A stretch of 63,586 nt of DNA from Reticulitermes lucifugus (taxonomy: Eukaryota; Arthropoda; Insecta; Blattodea; Rhinotermitidae), in assembly GCA_026260175.1 (NCBI GenBank), contig JAKCWW010000062.1:1-63586 (forward strand), given 5' to 3'. Numbering within the stretch: the stretch's first letter is position 1; each line of letters begins with the position of its first letter. The notes beneath the pieces were generated by a model. It did not search any database, was not told where the DNA came from, and worked only from the letters and a program-made list of their open reading frames with translations. Below are positions 10,176-23,304 of the stretch, piece after piece. The position numbers and the translations under genes were made by a program.

Positions 10176-11639
10176 GTTCAATTAAAACTTAATGTTGTTC
10201 TTACGCCCGCCATTTTGTGAACACACACACACTCACACTGCAACAGCTTATGATATACCCTCAGCCTAGCCTTCTGATACCACCATCGTTGCTTCCCTGA
10301 ATAACTTCAGGAGATTAAATATCCCACCCTTCCCCTCCTCTTTCCCGCCAAACTCCCCACTCTTCTGCTCCTCTTTTCGTATTTTGCTGTTCCGCGAATC
10401 TTCTTGCCTAATGTTTTAACTTCAAGCTCTCCTCCTATTAGTGTTTTGATTTTCGCGTGCTTTGTCTAGACTGTTGCAGTTTGTTGTTCTCCTGGCGCCC
10501 CCATTCCTCTATCAGACTTCCATCCTCCTTCACACGGTTCAGTATTAATTAATACCTAAAGAAGATGTAAAGATGCGGAAAATAGCGTTACAAAACTGAA
10601 GACAGTTCACGAAGGTGTTTACGACACTTTGATATTACGCGCTGTAGCCATGTTTCACTCGATTACTTCCGGACAGAAAATCAATAATCAATGATTACCG
10701 ATAAGGCCGAAAATTATCCCTGCCACGATGAGTTTGTCTGATTAACCAGTTTAGTGGATTAAACTTTAAAAATATCCGCTCATGTGACTGAAGAGTGTAT
10801 GGAATAAAAGCATAATGTAATAAAATTTTAGATTTTTACAGAAGTGAATATGAAAGCTTGGTATTCTGTCATATAAAACCGTGTAGTTTGGTAGATAGGC
10901 CAAGACGTTTCGGAGGAATCTGTTTTCTCCCTCTTTATCCTATAGATATTTGCAGGAGGTAAGCTGCCTCCAAATCACAGGGTTATTAACCAAGTCGCAA
11001 GTCTTTATAAAACAGAAGATTGTAATATCTTCAGTAAGAGTTCTCTAAGAAGATTAGTTCAGCGGATCGTATTTCTTGTCTACGGAATTAACTGAGGGAG
11101 GCTTGCAATGGTAGGCTTTGTTACTAGCGGTGCTGGAACTTCAGCGCACACCACTAGAGTGCTGGAATAATTTATTGATTTTTCGACCGAATTATGTGAC
11201 TGTTTACAAACACTGGGAAAAAGATGAAAAACAATACATAATGAGGAGCTTTAAAACTAAGGAACGATAAAAATAATGATACACGTAAGCAAGGATGCGT
11301 AAATGATAAATGCTTGCAAAATTTATGTTTGAAAATCTAAGAAAAGAAAGGCATTTAGAGACACAGGATATATGGGAGGATACAATTAAAATTACCCTTT
11401 TAGGAAAAATGTATCCGATTGTGGAGTGTAGTCAGCTGGCTCATAATTTTTTCATTAGCTCATTTCTTGTAGGCAGGATAATGAATCCTCAAGTTAAATA
11501 CGAACAGGAAATTTTTGGACGATTTGAACAACTATAAAGTTTTAAAGGCAAACATTGTAACAAATGAAATTTGTAGGGCAGTATTTGCTGGAGATTGGAG
11601 GATAATATTAAAATGGATATTAAAAAATTGTTTGGGATA
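10175..11639. other. No gene recognised
   Basis: Sequence of mixed composition with no matches. It includes a C/T-rich patch near 10300-10520. The 75-codon frame at 11310-11537 has no recognisable domain. Confidence 0.5.
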
Positions 11640-11775
11640 AGGTGAACGCGACCCGTCTGGTCTGGGCAGGGTTACGCGGGGGTTTCTTGTGAACACGTAA
11701 TGGAATAACCTTGTTCTAAATATGCTGGGTATTCCTTGATCAGCTGACAAACTAGTAGCTTTTTAAGGTCTAAAA
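11640..11775 (+). mobile_element. Family D repeat, diverged copy
   Basis: Shows the family D order in diverged form: a GGGCAGGGTTACGCGGG block, GTAATGGAATAACC, then GGGTATTCCTTGATCAGCTG and AGTAGCTTTTTAAGG. Compare the better copies at 22415-22525 and 27060-27265. This is the weakest assigned copy. Confidence 0.4.
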
Positions 11776-12534
11776 AAACAGCTTGCGCGCTAAAAACGGG
11801 TCTCACGAGACACATTTTAATATTATAATCTCATATTATTCTTTCTTTTCCAAGTTTCTCTCCAATCGTTTCTTCTTATAGCTCTTCGGCCTGTTTCCTG
11901 GACACGGCCACCCGTAGCTGGAGGTTCTATAAAATAGTGTTTGACAGGGGGCGGTTTTTAAACTTCCGCATAACCCCTAACCTGGACGATCAGGATTTTA
12001 TGTTGGGGTTTGCTATGCTAGGGAAGATGGCCCAATATCAGTTAGGTCACTTACATAAAATCCTGTACGTAATTCATATTACTATCATTCAGGCTGCTTA
12101 TATGTTATTTTATATTATAAACACTCGAATAAATAGCTAGATATAAATCACGAAATTTCCTGCTCTTTGGGATATAAGACCCTGTATTGTGGTAACTAGT
12201 TTCCAGAATATACGACGTCATATCACACGAGCTAGCAACCATTGCAGTCACACCATAAGCATTCCAAATCTCAATCTAAATTAAATTATACTTACATTAA
12301 TTACATAATGCCTAGGTCTATTAGTATAGACGCTGCTGTATATCGTTTCTGTGATGGTCCGATCACATCACAATCAAATCACAGAATTGGATCGGAAGTT
12401 TATATAAGTTTCACAGACATAACATAAAATTTTAAATTCATTCTGTCTGTAAGAGACCTTTGGCAAGATCCCTTGGACCGGTTTAGGCCTATCGCATATA
12501 TTATACAAGCAAAGACCAGCGTAGAAAGGCCTTC
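11776..12534. other. No gene recognised
   Basis: AT-rich sequence. It contains TAGGCCTA at 12484-12491. No coding or RNA feature was seen. Confidence 0.5.
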
Positions 12535-12605
12535 AAGTCCCGTCTGGTACTGGAACCGTGATCTCAGTATTTCAGTGCCCCTTAGACCACGTGGCAGCTC
12601 TCATG
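12535..12605 (-). mobile_element. Degenerate tRNA-like SINE head
   Basis: Minus strand reads CCACGTGGTCTAAGGGGC (box-A-like) and about 30 bp later GATCACGGTTCCAGTACC (box-B-like). It resembles a decayed SINE-A head (GTGGCCG-GCGGTCTAAGG and GGGTTCGAATC). I saw no SINE-A body downstream on the minus strand, so this is either a truncated copy or another tRNA-derived family. Confidence 0.4.
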
Positions 12606-12897
12606 GCTCCCAACTTCAGACATATGATTTCCAAGTTCAAGATCTTCTGGAATCTGGCGTCCTGTAGTGCGATGAGTGGTACTAAGTGCACAGTGCCACA
12701 CCATAGAACACCCTACGCTTAATACCACCTTGAGAACCCAAAGTCTCGCTTTTATATCAGTCGGTTACACGTAGTGCATTAAGGCATGCAAATAACGTCC
12801 CCTTTGTTCTTCAGTTCACCAGCATAATTCGTCGCGTAACCTACAGAATGGATGTCGATGAAGTTTGGTATTCGAGTTATATAAAAGTCACTTTTTT

Positions 12898-13145
12898 TTC
12901 ATGGTTCGACAGCCCTAGTGGGCCTAGGCTTCCTCTATGAGGTTTCTCAATCACACTCATTCAGACACATCGCACTCGGTATGACTCCCCTGGACGAGTG
13001 ATCGGCCCGTCGCAGGGACCTCTACTTAACACTCAGCACTCAAAACAGACAGACCTCCATGTCCTCGGCGGTATTACAACCCGCGATCCCAGGAAGCGAG
13101 CGGCTGTAGATCAACACCTTAGATCGGCCGGCCACCGGGATCGCT
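12898..13145 (-). mobile_element. SINE-A copy (tRNA-Leu-like SINE, minus strand)
   Basis: Full-length but diverged copy. The 3' tail is on the left (poly-T at about 12890-12899, then CATGGTTCGACAGCCCT). The shared body follows: a GGCCTAGGC block, GGTATGACTCCCCTGGACGAG, GTCGCAGGGACCT and ACAGACAGACCTCCATG. The head is on the right, with a degraded box B near 13082-13095 and box A near 13115-13135. Point mutations in both boxes suggest it can no longer be transcribed by RNA polymerase III. Confidence 0.8.
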
Positions 13146-13865
13146 CATTGGAAGTCATTGACTGAAGTAAATTTAGGTTTATAGAAACTTAATGTGATGT
13201 CTAATTTACATAAATTTCTACTGTTCTCTAAAATTACTTTTTGTAATTAATATTATTTCTACATTATATAAAATATAAATTTTATAAAACGTACTATGAT
13301 TGCTTGAAAAATTACTTCATAACTGATAACACACTAGAAATTATCTACCAATACTTCTGATTTGGATAGTGGTATATATATATGCTACTATTTGTTAAAT
13401 GTTAATATTAGCAAACAAGTCTAAGAAGAATTTTCTTAAGACCAACCTGAAAATTTTACTAGGGGAAATTCTGGCATAAAAATTCTATGCCCCATGCCTT
13501 TGTATTTATTTTATTGCTATTTTCTAGCAACGAACCGTGCGTTTGAAAGAAGACTTGCATGATTGAAAGGAAGCAACGTGAATGAGATTTTGGCTATAAT
13601 TACTGCTTCATACCGTCTAGAGCTGTAATAGAAAAAATGAGTTTGAACGCTGTATATCATTGTCTGAAATTTTGTAGAAGGCAGTGCAATTGTTAAATAA
13701 TTCTTAATTTGTAACCGTTAATTATACGTATCATGTAAACTCTTTAGGTTGCATGATTTATAAGAGGGGTACTTATTATGTTTGAACAAAAGCGTACATA
13801 AAATTATGGGGGTTTTCTTGGAACAGTACTATTGGATTGTAAGCTAAATTATGTAGAATTTGCTT
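13146..13865. other. No gene recognised
   Basis: Strongly AT-rich sequence with a short TA run near 13374-13383. No feature was found. Confidence 0.55.
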
Positions 13866-13936
13866 GCGTCTAAGCTCAGTCAGTAGATATAATGGCTACC
13901 TGTTTGAAGACCGAGATTCTATTGTCGATACTTTTA
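13866..13936 (+). mobile_element. Possible tRNA-like SINE head
   Basis: AAGCTCAGTCAGTAGATATA resembles a tRNA box A region (AGCTCAGT-GGTAGA). CCGAGATTCTATTGTCGATA, about 40 bp later, sits where a degraded box B would be. The body is not recognisable, and the call rests on spacing and weak similarity. Confidence 0.3.
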
Positions 13937-14199
13937 GGAATATTTCTTTTTGCCACTCCAAGGCCGGTCTAGACACATAGTCTCCTGTCCAGCGGGAACC
14001 AGAGATCAATTCCAGAGAACAGCGAGACCGAAATGTAACCTAGAGTTGCTGGGTCAGTTGTACTGGAATGGATACATAGTGCAAATGTATAACAAGAAAT
14101 CCTTGCACAAGTCTGAAGGAGAGTTCTACTGAAAAGAATGATATGCGATTAGGAGAAAAAAATTGGAAAGTGTGTTGAAGGTAAATATGTTGTTAAGCT

Positions 14200-14310
14200 G
14201 TAAACTGTCAGTCCGTCCTTCCGTCCACATGTAATTTTCTTCTCCGAAAATTTTCCACACCAAAGGATTTAGTTACTTTTATAGAAATCTTCCGAACCTC
14301 GTCGCAAGAA
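14200..14310 (+). mobile_element. Family F remnant
   Basis: Begins with CAGTCCGTCCTTCCGTCCA, like the opening tract of the copies at 9120 and 41921. A short AT-rich stretch follows with ACCAAAGGATTT in the position of their ACGGATCTTCA-like block. Only the first about 100 bp of the family can be followed. Confidence 0.4.
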
Positions 14311-14618
14311 TTGTATTTTTCTATGCCTGCTCAGATTTACTAATAAAGGTAAAGGGTCATTTATATTTTTATTCAGAATATCTTATCATGTAAGTTACTA
14401 GTAACCATGAAACGTAACATTGTAATCAAAAGGGTCTACCTTCTTCGCGACATTCTTATTCCATGCATATTTAGAGAAACTTAAGTAATACGTATTATGT
14501 ATCCAATCAGCAAGGACGGCCAATTTGTAACTTTGATTTTTTAAATATATGCTTGCTTTTCCAATAACTTTTCCTAGGTCAATGTAAATTCGGTACAAAG
14601 AAAGGAGAAATATTTTGA

Positions 14619-14644
14619 ATCCAGACTGATCATTCAGTCTGGAT
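14619..14644. repeat. Perfect 11-bp hairpin
   Basis: ATCCAGACTGA, loop TCAT, TCAGTCTGGAT. The stem is fully complementary. It is isolated in AT-rich sequence and no surrounding gene is known. Confidence 0.85.
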
Positions 14645-16033
14645 ACAACTGAAGCAGGATGGAGGCTTGAGGCAGGTCCTCGTGAAAGATACGCTAAGCT
14701 CCGTTTTCCATAAAAGGAGGAAAGTTACTGTTGCAGTCTAGCTGTATTTAAGTGATGTATATGTCTCACTGTAAGGAAGACTTATCAACGATTTCAGTGA
14801 AATCAATTATAAAGATCTCATACCTAGCTATCCTGTCCACATATAACCCTTACCTCTATGTACTTTAAACTTCATGTATTTTAAAGTACACCATTACATA
14901 AAATCGTGCCACTAAATAAGTAAAATGTGAACTCATTTCAACAGATGAGTTTTGTGAATATTTCGGCATTTCACGAAACATCAGATCATTTTCGCGACTC
15001 CAAATGGTGCCATGACCATGGTTTTGAGAATGTCTGGTGTAGACGTAATTTTTTTCCGCACAGAAACCATCCTGTTGCTTTCAGTAATATTAGATCTAAT
15101 ATTATTTTCATTCTTTCCCCCAAAACTCACACTAATCCTCTAAAACACTACACATGCCGTCGTTCAAATAGCATAGAAACGGGCGGACAGAAAAGTATTT
15201 TTGCTATGTAGTTTAGACGTCTTTTTTCTGGTTGTAGTCAAAGAATAAATTAGAAATAAACAGTTTTTTTAAATACTGCCATCTGGCAGTCTTATCATAA
15301 GACAGAGTGTAAAATTTCCGGGCGCCATGTCGCCGAGGTGACTACATTTTTTTAAGTTTGTACCTAATATTTGTTGGTTCTTGGCATGGAAAATTTTACC
15401 CTGCTGGCGCCTAGAATTTTGAAGTGGCTCCTAGATGTTTGGAAACTTTGTGCATCTCTGACCATAGGTAACTGAGATTATCATTTGAATTTTATGGAAA
15501 TTAACTGCAACATAACAAATTTCCTGACAAATAATTCCCTGCTTAAACTAATATGTAATGATGGCGAATTGGGTTACCGTGGTGACATAAAAGATATATC
15601 GATTACGGATAAAGCGGGTTGTCCACTTGCCGATTCAATCAAGCAGTCCGAGAGCAATACCCCGACACTAATTAAAAGCTTACCTTCTAATATCATCGTC
15701 AAATTAAGATCCTACTTTTCCCGGAGTGATTCAATTTTTAGCAGGTAACGAAGTGTGCAAAGTGTGCAATTACGTTTAAAATTTCACGCTTCTTATTTGG
15801 TTTTCAGAGCCAACTAAATAGGTTTAAGTTTTTAAAGACTTCTTCCCACACATTTTCAGTGTGTCCCTATTTTTCAGCCACTGCCTTCCAACAATACAGT
15901 TACTGACAATGAAATATGTTAAAGGAAACGAAATATCAGAACTCAGCAGGCAATTTATTTAATACATTATACTTCATTCCATGCACCAATTCTTATATTC
16001 CTAACTCGATAAAGCAGAGTCCTTCTAGAGGAG
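14645..16033. other. No gene recognised
   Basis: The open frames at 14927-15211 and 15485-15748 (94 and 87 codons, plus strand) have ordinary amino-acid composition but no domain I recognise and no supporting splice or start context. I leave them uncalled. Confidence 0.45.
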
Positions 16034-16135
16034 TTATTAGTTCCTCTACTAGGTAAGAATTTCCCGCATTTTATGGAAACCGAATGTTTATTACCGCATT
16101 CAAAAAAGCCCTCTACCTGTCCCTAATCTGAACCA
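16034..16135 (-). mobile_element. Family D repeat copy (minus strand)
   Basis: Minus strand reads AGGGACAGGTAGAGGGC, then AATGCGGTAATAAAC, CGGTTTCCATAAAATGCGGG and AAATTCTTACCTAGTAGAGG. The order and spacing agree with 27060-27265 and 34412-34555. Confidence 0.65.
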
Positions 16136-19100
16136 GTTTTCCTATTCTTATCTTAGCTTTATTTTTTCCCCTTTCTCTATTGAAACAGGGAATTAAATTA
16201 CACTTCATTCTCAAAACAATTTTGAATATAAAGTTGCTAATTGAAAAAGAGTTTCCGTGGAAACAGTTTGAGAATTACGTAACATACACGCATAGACAAA
16301 ATTAAAGTCTCCTTTTATTTGTACACATATATAAATATATATACACACATTGAAAATGTATGTATGTAATACGTAAATTTTGTACTCTAAAATTTAAATT
16401 ACATAATTTTCAGTGGAGATAATAAGAAAATGTAAAGTAATTCTAAAGACGTCAGTACGATATCAGAACTCGTTCCTAACAGTTTGCAAGGTTTCCTGTT
16501 CAGTTTATATTACGACTTCGCAGATTAGTAGTTACAAATAAGCGAGCTCTCTTGGTAAATGTAAGATTTACGTATGATGAATCACAAAAGCAAAAGTCCT
16601 TCAGACTTACATCTGGAAATTTATTCCGCCGTGCGTAAAGGATTTTCACAGCCAATCCTTCTTTTAGAAAGTGTTAATATTCATTTACTAGAATATCAAG
16701 AGCGAAAGTGAAGTTGTTCCTATGCAAGACATGAAGGCGTATGCGTGTAAATTCTTAGCTCCACTTATTCTTAAACTCGGCACTAAGTGGAGGTTAGTAA
16801 CAAGCTTAACCTTCAGGGCTTTTGACCTCGGTAGCCTCTGGATAAGAAAATTGGTGGTCGCCAGAATCAGCATAGACCCTTTGGAGAAGATAAAAGTATC
16901 TTCTCCTGGCTTGGAATCGAACAAGAAATTTGAGTGGAAGCACGTTAAACTAATTAGTGTTAAAACGTGTAATCAGAATTTTTAGCTAGCTGTTACAATT
17001 GGGAATATAAATATTTGGAGTAATTTCCTATTTTATAAAACTTTAAATTTCACGACTTAAATATTTATGATTTGTTTTGGCGTAAATAACTAGAGCAAAG
17101 TTAAAATTTCGCATAGTGATGGAAGAAAATTTTACGTCTTGGAAATGACATATGAAACATTTTTATTTGCGTTAAAATTACTAATTTAATAGAGGACAGT
17201 TTTTTAAATATTTGTTTAAAACGTTACCTTGTGACGATAGGCACTAGCGTGTAATATGTAAAAGAATAGGTGAATAAATTGCATAATTTTCAATTCCGAT
17301 TTAAGGTTAGCCCCTGTATATATATATATATAAGGTATTTAAATTGTGGGAGACATCGTAAGTTTTTCCGGTCTAACAGGTTAGCCTATTTGAATACTGG
17401 AATAGATAATAGAAATATCAGCGGACCCATAAATGTAGCAATAGTGTTGGGGTCAGACATTTAATTCATTATTAATGATAAATACCGGATATCAAGTAGA
17501 TAGAATAACAGTTCATTCCTCGAATTTAAGTTCATAATTAGACACGAGTTTCATAATTATAATGCACAAGGTAACAAAATAAGTACCATGTTGCACTAAA
17601 AATTAAAAAGTAATTTTTATGAACTTTAATTGAATGCGTCACGTAGAACAAGTACTACAATGACTCCTTTCTGTACAGTGTCATTAAATTTTTATTTGCT
17701 ATAGAACGACGTCTAAAGGAAAGATCAGGTTTGCGCATTTCCATACCCAAATTCAGTAAGTTCCAATATACTGTAATATATGTATACCACTGTGACTCTT
17801 ATTGAATGGGACTTTAGATCACTTTATTTTAGAAGTGGATAAATGACAACTGATGTAAAGTTGATGCTATTAAGAACGAATGATATGTACCCCAATTTTG
17901 TGATTTATTGATCATGAAACATCTCGCTCTTTAATTAAGATAAATTTAGAGCGGAAATTTGAAAGGCATATCTGAATTAAAAAGTTGTCACCAGTATTCC
18001 AATTGAGTTGATATACGCTTAAATGATAGGGTTGGTATGAAAATGTGGGATGTTAGACAGGTGGAAATAAATAGATTCGTTGGTTTTCGTGACATGGAAT
18101 TCATTTCGTCTTTCTTTAACTCTTTATAAGTTGTGAAGCAGTTAATTTCATAGTTGACACACACAGTTTGCTGAAGCGTATCAGAATATTAACAGAAGCC
18201 TTTAGCTTTTATCATCAGAACTTCAGGCAGGAATTATTTTGAAATAACTAGTTGTTGATGGAAATTCCATCTATCAAACTTCGTCTCGCAAAAAGAGCCG
18301 TGACTTTTCTGAACACTGTTAAACATTTCAATTCTTAACAAATTTGTGGCATGATTCCTTAGAGGTAGAAATCCACCTCATGTGTCAAGCCTTTCAGTGG
18401 TACGTTCTGCATAAATTGACAGATGCTTCATGAAATTTAATATGAAAATAATGGCAATAACGGTCACTAGAATTTCCTAATTTTTAAAGCGGTGTCATGG
18501 GCATTACCAACAGTGTCATTTCCTGTAAACTTGAAAGGTTTTTGTTATAAATCTTCGAAAACGTACACTGATTCCTTCATATTTTACTTTTTGTGGGCTT
18601 AAAACAAATGCGCAGGGGTAAGAAAACTGTATTTAACTCCAGGTTTTATGGGCATAATTAATGAAAAATTTCAGTTAATGATATGAAATATTATGTGAAG
18701 GTATTCCATAAATATTATACAAGAAGCATTGCAATTCAAAGGTGTCGATGAATTAGTGGTCTAGGCGTACACCTTACAACTTTAACCAGTTTTAGTCTCT
18801 ATTAGCTGTTATCATAAATGGAGGATTATATTCCGAGAATTGAGGTTTTCACAACGGTGATAATGAAGGATTCAGTCTTATGGCATAAGACACCGTGTAG
18901 AGTACTGTATAAATATCAAAGTGTCAGAGTAAGTTGATGCTTCTCTTTCGAGGGTAGTTCAAAAATAAAAGACAGCACTGAACCTGGAGACACCAAACCC
19001 CTCAGAAAAAGTGATACCTATACAAATATACAGAAGGCCTAATATCCTAGAGAAAGAAATCTTTTCGAGGACTAAATTGCTTCATTATTGTGCTGCATAT

Positions 19101-21401
19101 AAGGTATTAATAACATTAAATGCCATGTTAGGCATACTAGTATATCAACCCTTTAATGCGCAGTGGTTATTTTATGTACCACCAGATTTATATTCCAAAT
19201 TTCTGTATTATGTTCGTACAGTTTATTTCAGTGATTTGTATGGATCTCACTCCAGAACAAATCTAAGCAACTCAAACTGATTTGTTTTTAAAAGAGCAAA
19301 GGGATGTGTTTACTGTACCGTAGGAGCTTAACCCTTAAACATAATTCAGGATTGCAATCCTTTGCTCTACACTCCGTTTTCTACACGCTTCTTACTAGCA
19401 TCGCGGTTACCTTTTTATCTATTCAGGAATGAAATCAAAAATAAAAATCTCCTGCGACATCTCATTGTCCTGTTATTGTGAATAAGGCTGATCTCAACCA
19501 GCTGTTTTACGGGTGCATCTTGGGGAAAAAAGGAAGCAGGCTACTCGACAGACGAAAGATTTTTCTGCAACAGTAGGAAAATTAACCCAGTACGTTTCAA
19601 TTTTCCTCAAGCATTTGAATATTGGAAACAGGACTTACCAATGCCAGATTTATAATTCTCACAGTGGTGTTTATGAAATGCAAGTCCTCTGAGATATAAT
19701 GCCTTGATTATTGCTAAATAATTACGGACGTTTCGGAGTGGCTTTTTGCCTCCGATTTCTGGGTATACGCAATTCTGGTCTATTGCGTGAACACTGAGAC
19801 AGTAAACTTCTCTGAAGTTTCGGTAACTATTTATAAGTTTACAGGACGTCATAACCCAGAAGAATTAAGTTCGAAGAATTTAACAACTTTCAAATTTCTA
19901 ACGAAGAAATAAGGCGTCAAATCAAAAGCCGGGTTTTAAAAGAAATTTCAATGCTCGACATTAATTTTTATTTTTAGAAAGTCACGAATAGTTAGATTTA
20001 CACGTTCAGAGATGGCGGGTCAGGTGTCTTACACTGGTCTCCTAAACAAAATATGAAAGTCAGCTTCTTCCATAGCATGGAATGTGCCGCTGTTTAAAAA
20101 GATTATGAGTTTTTACGATTATTTAAGGAATTTCTACAACTAATAACCTTAACATTCTCAAATGTAGACATTTACCTTAATGATAAATAAGTGGGCCTAT
20201 TATATAGCTTACTATTAAATCTCGTAAGCAAATGGCTAACAAGTTAATTAACACAATTTGTGGAAGCCGATAGTTATAAAAGTAGACTCCTGAAATTTTC
20301 ACGAAATTGAACCCACGCTGGACAAGTTGACAGTAGTCCAGAGCTCTTTTGTATTAATTATTCGCCGTTGATTTCAATACGGTTACACGTATTTCCATCT
20401 AGACTTTTCAAAAAGCCTCTTATACCGCGCTTTAGGAATTTATTACTAAGCCCACTTTAAAATCTCGAACTTTTTGAGAGAAAATAATAAAATTTGAAAA
20501 AATTTCATAGATTTCTCTTTCTTCTCTGAACTTTCCTGTTTCTTAGATTCAAATATTTTCTTTAACAATTCGTCACTGTGAACTACAGCCTGCTGATTAT
20601 TTTTATTTTTGAAATGCAACGCATTTTTATTTGAGTCTCTTTTTTTGCTCTACCTTGTGTTGCGTTTTTTGCACTGCAAGACATTTACGAAGGAGTTATT
20701 TTCTCTTCATCATTATTTTATGAATCTGCTCACATAGAGGCTAATACGTAATTGTTCAAAACCTGTACTTTTAAATTATTGACTCTTTTTGGAAAATAAA
20801 AACTGCACTGGTCAAATCAAGTTAATGAAATACGGAATTTCCCAAGACCACCACCTTCATTTATCAACACAAATTCGGAAATGATAATTTCCCAGAAATC
20901 TTTATAACTCACTTTCTTTTTGACACATTTACGGAGAATATATTTTTTAATCCTTGATGTAGAAATCTAGACTGCCAAATGTTTTGCCTAGTAAGTAGTA
21001 GCGTATAATACGTATGCGTATTCAAGTTTAAAAAATAAAATTAAAATACAAAATCCTGTCCCTTGGAAGCACGGGACTTTACACCATCCTTACTTTTCTA
21101 ATGAACACAGAGTTTGTGACATCTCGTTAAGCACGTAATTATATGTTCTACATGAAGCATACAGAATTTGCTTAATTAAATACAAGAAATTCAGGAAAGA
21201 AAGTGTCTTACCTTGAAACTGGGTTGAAATAAGTTTTATTAAGCACAAATTACTTGATGTTTTTGAATTTTCTTGAGTTGAAGGATAATTTCTCACTATG
21301 TGGTAGTCGCCATTTTGTCTTTGCAGTCTCTTAGATGCGGTCGATCTCAGTGTTGTTGCTCGAGGGGGGGGTGGTGTTCGAGCGGGGAGGGGAAGACGTT
21401 G
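16136..21401. other. Long stretch without a recognisable gene
   Basis: Over 5 kb of AT-rich sequence with no repeat family shared with the rest of the window and no convincing coding region. Landmarks are a TA run at 17317-17332 and TATATAAATATATATACACA around 16329. The frames at 16688-16985 lie opposite each other on the two strands and look like mutual shadows. Confidence 0.5.
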
Positions 21402-21457
21402 AAGGAAGGAAGGAAGGAAGGAAAGAAGGAAGGAAAAGAGGAAGAGGGGAAAGAAGG
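21402..21457 (+). repeat. GGAA microsatellite and purine tract
   Basis: Imperfect GGAA/GAAA repeats preceded by a run of eight G at 21364-21371. The overlapping 104-, 141- and 80-codon frames depend on this composition. Confidence 0.9.
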
Positions 21458-21844
21458 AACGTGGAATCGGTGTTTGCATCTTGTGCGGTCCATCCGTATC
21501 TTGGTGCGTAGACATGTACTTCCAGTGCCACGTCTTTCCAATCTTTCCGCAATTTTGATATTTCTAGCACCAAATTATCCGCTATTCCTGCAAAACAAAA
21601 AGAAAGGTCTATAAGATGCTGTAGAAATAACTGTCTATATCGATAAACTTTTTTGGGAAGAACATGTCAAATTTAATAGAATAGCCAAATTCTATATACT
21701 TCTGAAAACCCCTTTTCTGTATTTCCAAAGAAAAACACGAGTAAGCATAAGAAAATATTTAGGCCCACTCGATTTCGATGTATAGGCTTACACATATATT
21801 TCAGAAGTTTTATTTGTGTTTTGGGTTTGTTATACAATCTATCT

Positions 21845-22125
21845 GCCGATCCAAGTGGCCTTGCGGTCTAAGGCGTGGGTCTGCGGCCGCTCGCTCACTA
21901 GGATCGTGGGTTCGAATCCCACCGNNNNNNNNNNNNNNNNNNNNNNNNNNNNNNNNNNNNNNNNNNNNNNNNNNNNNNNNNNNNNNNNNNNNNNNNNNNN
22001 NNNNNGGTCCCTCGTCCAGAGGAGTCCTACCGACTGTGGTGTGTCTCAACTGTGTGTGATCATGAAACGTCGAAATGAGGAGGCCTAGGCACCCGAAAAG
22101 GGGCTGTTGAGCCATAGAAAAAAAA
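21845..22125 (+). mobile_element. SINE-A copy interrupted by an assembly gap
   Basis: The head starts GCCGATCC, with box A GTGGCCTTGCGGTCTAAGG at 21855-21873 and box B GGGTTCGAATC at 21908-21918. The box spacing is long enough for a class II tRNA with a variable arm, and together with GCGGTCTAAGGCG this points to tRNA-Leu. The body resumes after the gap with GGTCCCTCGTC and ends GGGGCTGTTGAGCCATAG plus poly-A. The flanks TACAATCTATCT (21833-21844) and TACAGTCCATCT (22126-22137) are a 12-bp target duplication with two mismatches, so the insertion is of intermediate age. The three frames through this region are artefacts. Confidence 0.9.
21925..22005. other. Assembly gap (81 N)
   Basis: Run of N inside SINE-A. 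From the copy at 44175-44416, roughly 65-70 bp of SINE body should lie here, so the gap is essentially repeat sequence. Confidence 0.98.
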
Positions 22126-22414
22126 TACAGTCCATCTAATATCGAGCATACTGATCTGTAGTGCAGACACCAATCAGTGCCAAACCCAGTGTTGCCGTTA
22201 ACAGAAACAATAAACGATAAACATTTATGTGACTACCATATTACACCCAAGTGTAAAATATTGACATTAATTTCCTTAAGCATAGGCCTATTTCTTACTT
22301 CAAAATACTTCAAAAATACATTTAGAAATTAATGACATGCCTTCTTATGAAAAATAATTTGCATTAACTGTGGTAAAGAATATCTCTCCTTTCCTCCTTT
22401 GGCAAGGAGTAGTG
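22126..22414. other. No gene recognised
   Basis: AT-rich sequence with TAGGCCTA at 22283-22290. Nothing else was seen. Confidence 0.5.
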
Positions 22415-22525
22415 ATCAGCAGAGGGATGACGTTAACACTAAAATAAACTTGAGGTTTTCCTAAAATATGGGAAATTTATTGATCAGCTGAGCGGTTATT
22501 AAACTTTCAATTAGAATCCTGCATT
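22415..22525 (+). mobile_element. Family D repeat copy (plus strand)
   Basis: AGAGGGATGACGTTAACACT, then GAGGTTTTCCTAAAATATGG, GAAATTTATTGATCAGCTGA and a poorly kept AACTTT end. It aligns with 27150-27265. Confidence 0.6.
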
Positions 22526-23304
22526 ATCAAGTTGGTTAACACAGGGTTAATTATATTAGACATGTAAGAATAAATTTAAAATGCACCAGAATATTTTTAC
22601 TGTGGAACCCATCAGGAAAGAGAACGAAATACATTCCACTCTTGTTTTATTTGAAGCGTAATATGATCTAATTTTTACACCACTTTACAACGTTCAGCTA
22701 AACGAAAGTAAACAGAAAACTCAGCTGCAAATTAGTTACGACTTTTATGTAAGTTAAATGATGTTTCCATACATAGGAGAAACTGGCAACTTTAATGAAG
22801 AAAAACACCAAACCTAACTTAATGAAAGCTTGGGATGTGGAAAGTACATATTTGATAATCATTAACTCTTACTGAAGCTGAGAATTTTAAACTTCTATAC
22901 CAGGAACAGTCTGATAAACTCTAAAGCAAGTGTAGATTCTTTAGAGAGGTGGTATTAATCTGTATATTGCACAGTATCTAAACATGTTCTTTGTGAATTT
23001 GCCTTCCTAATTTGTATAGAAGTTGATTTATTACAAATAAAGATAATTTATTTTCAGAGATGATCATCTGTACATATACTACACTCCATAAGCTAGTCTC
23101 TGTATTTCTGTTGTTGTCCAAATAACCAGCGGAGTTAATACTACACTGCACAGCTAAAAAATTGAAATTATGGATTAAAAATTTTATGTGCTACGGTGTG
23201 GTGTTTTGTACTACTTCTCTCTCCTGATGGTTGATAACCATTACATTGGTGTATGAATATCTGTTACCTTCACATCTACTTTAAAAACCACTCTTGACAA
23301 TTGG
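22526..23304. other. No gene recognised
   Basis: AT-rich sequence without family matches or convincing frames. Confidence 0.5.

Noticed and set aside
21778..22115. Overlapping frames of 90-101 codons through the N gap
   Set aside because: They translate SINE-A and the unknown bases. Such frames recur in every SINE-A copy.
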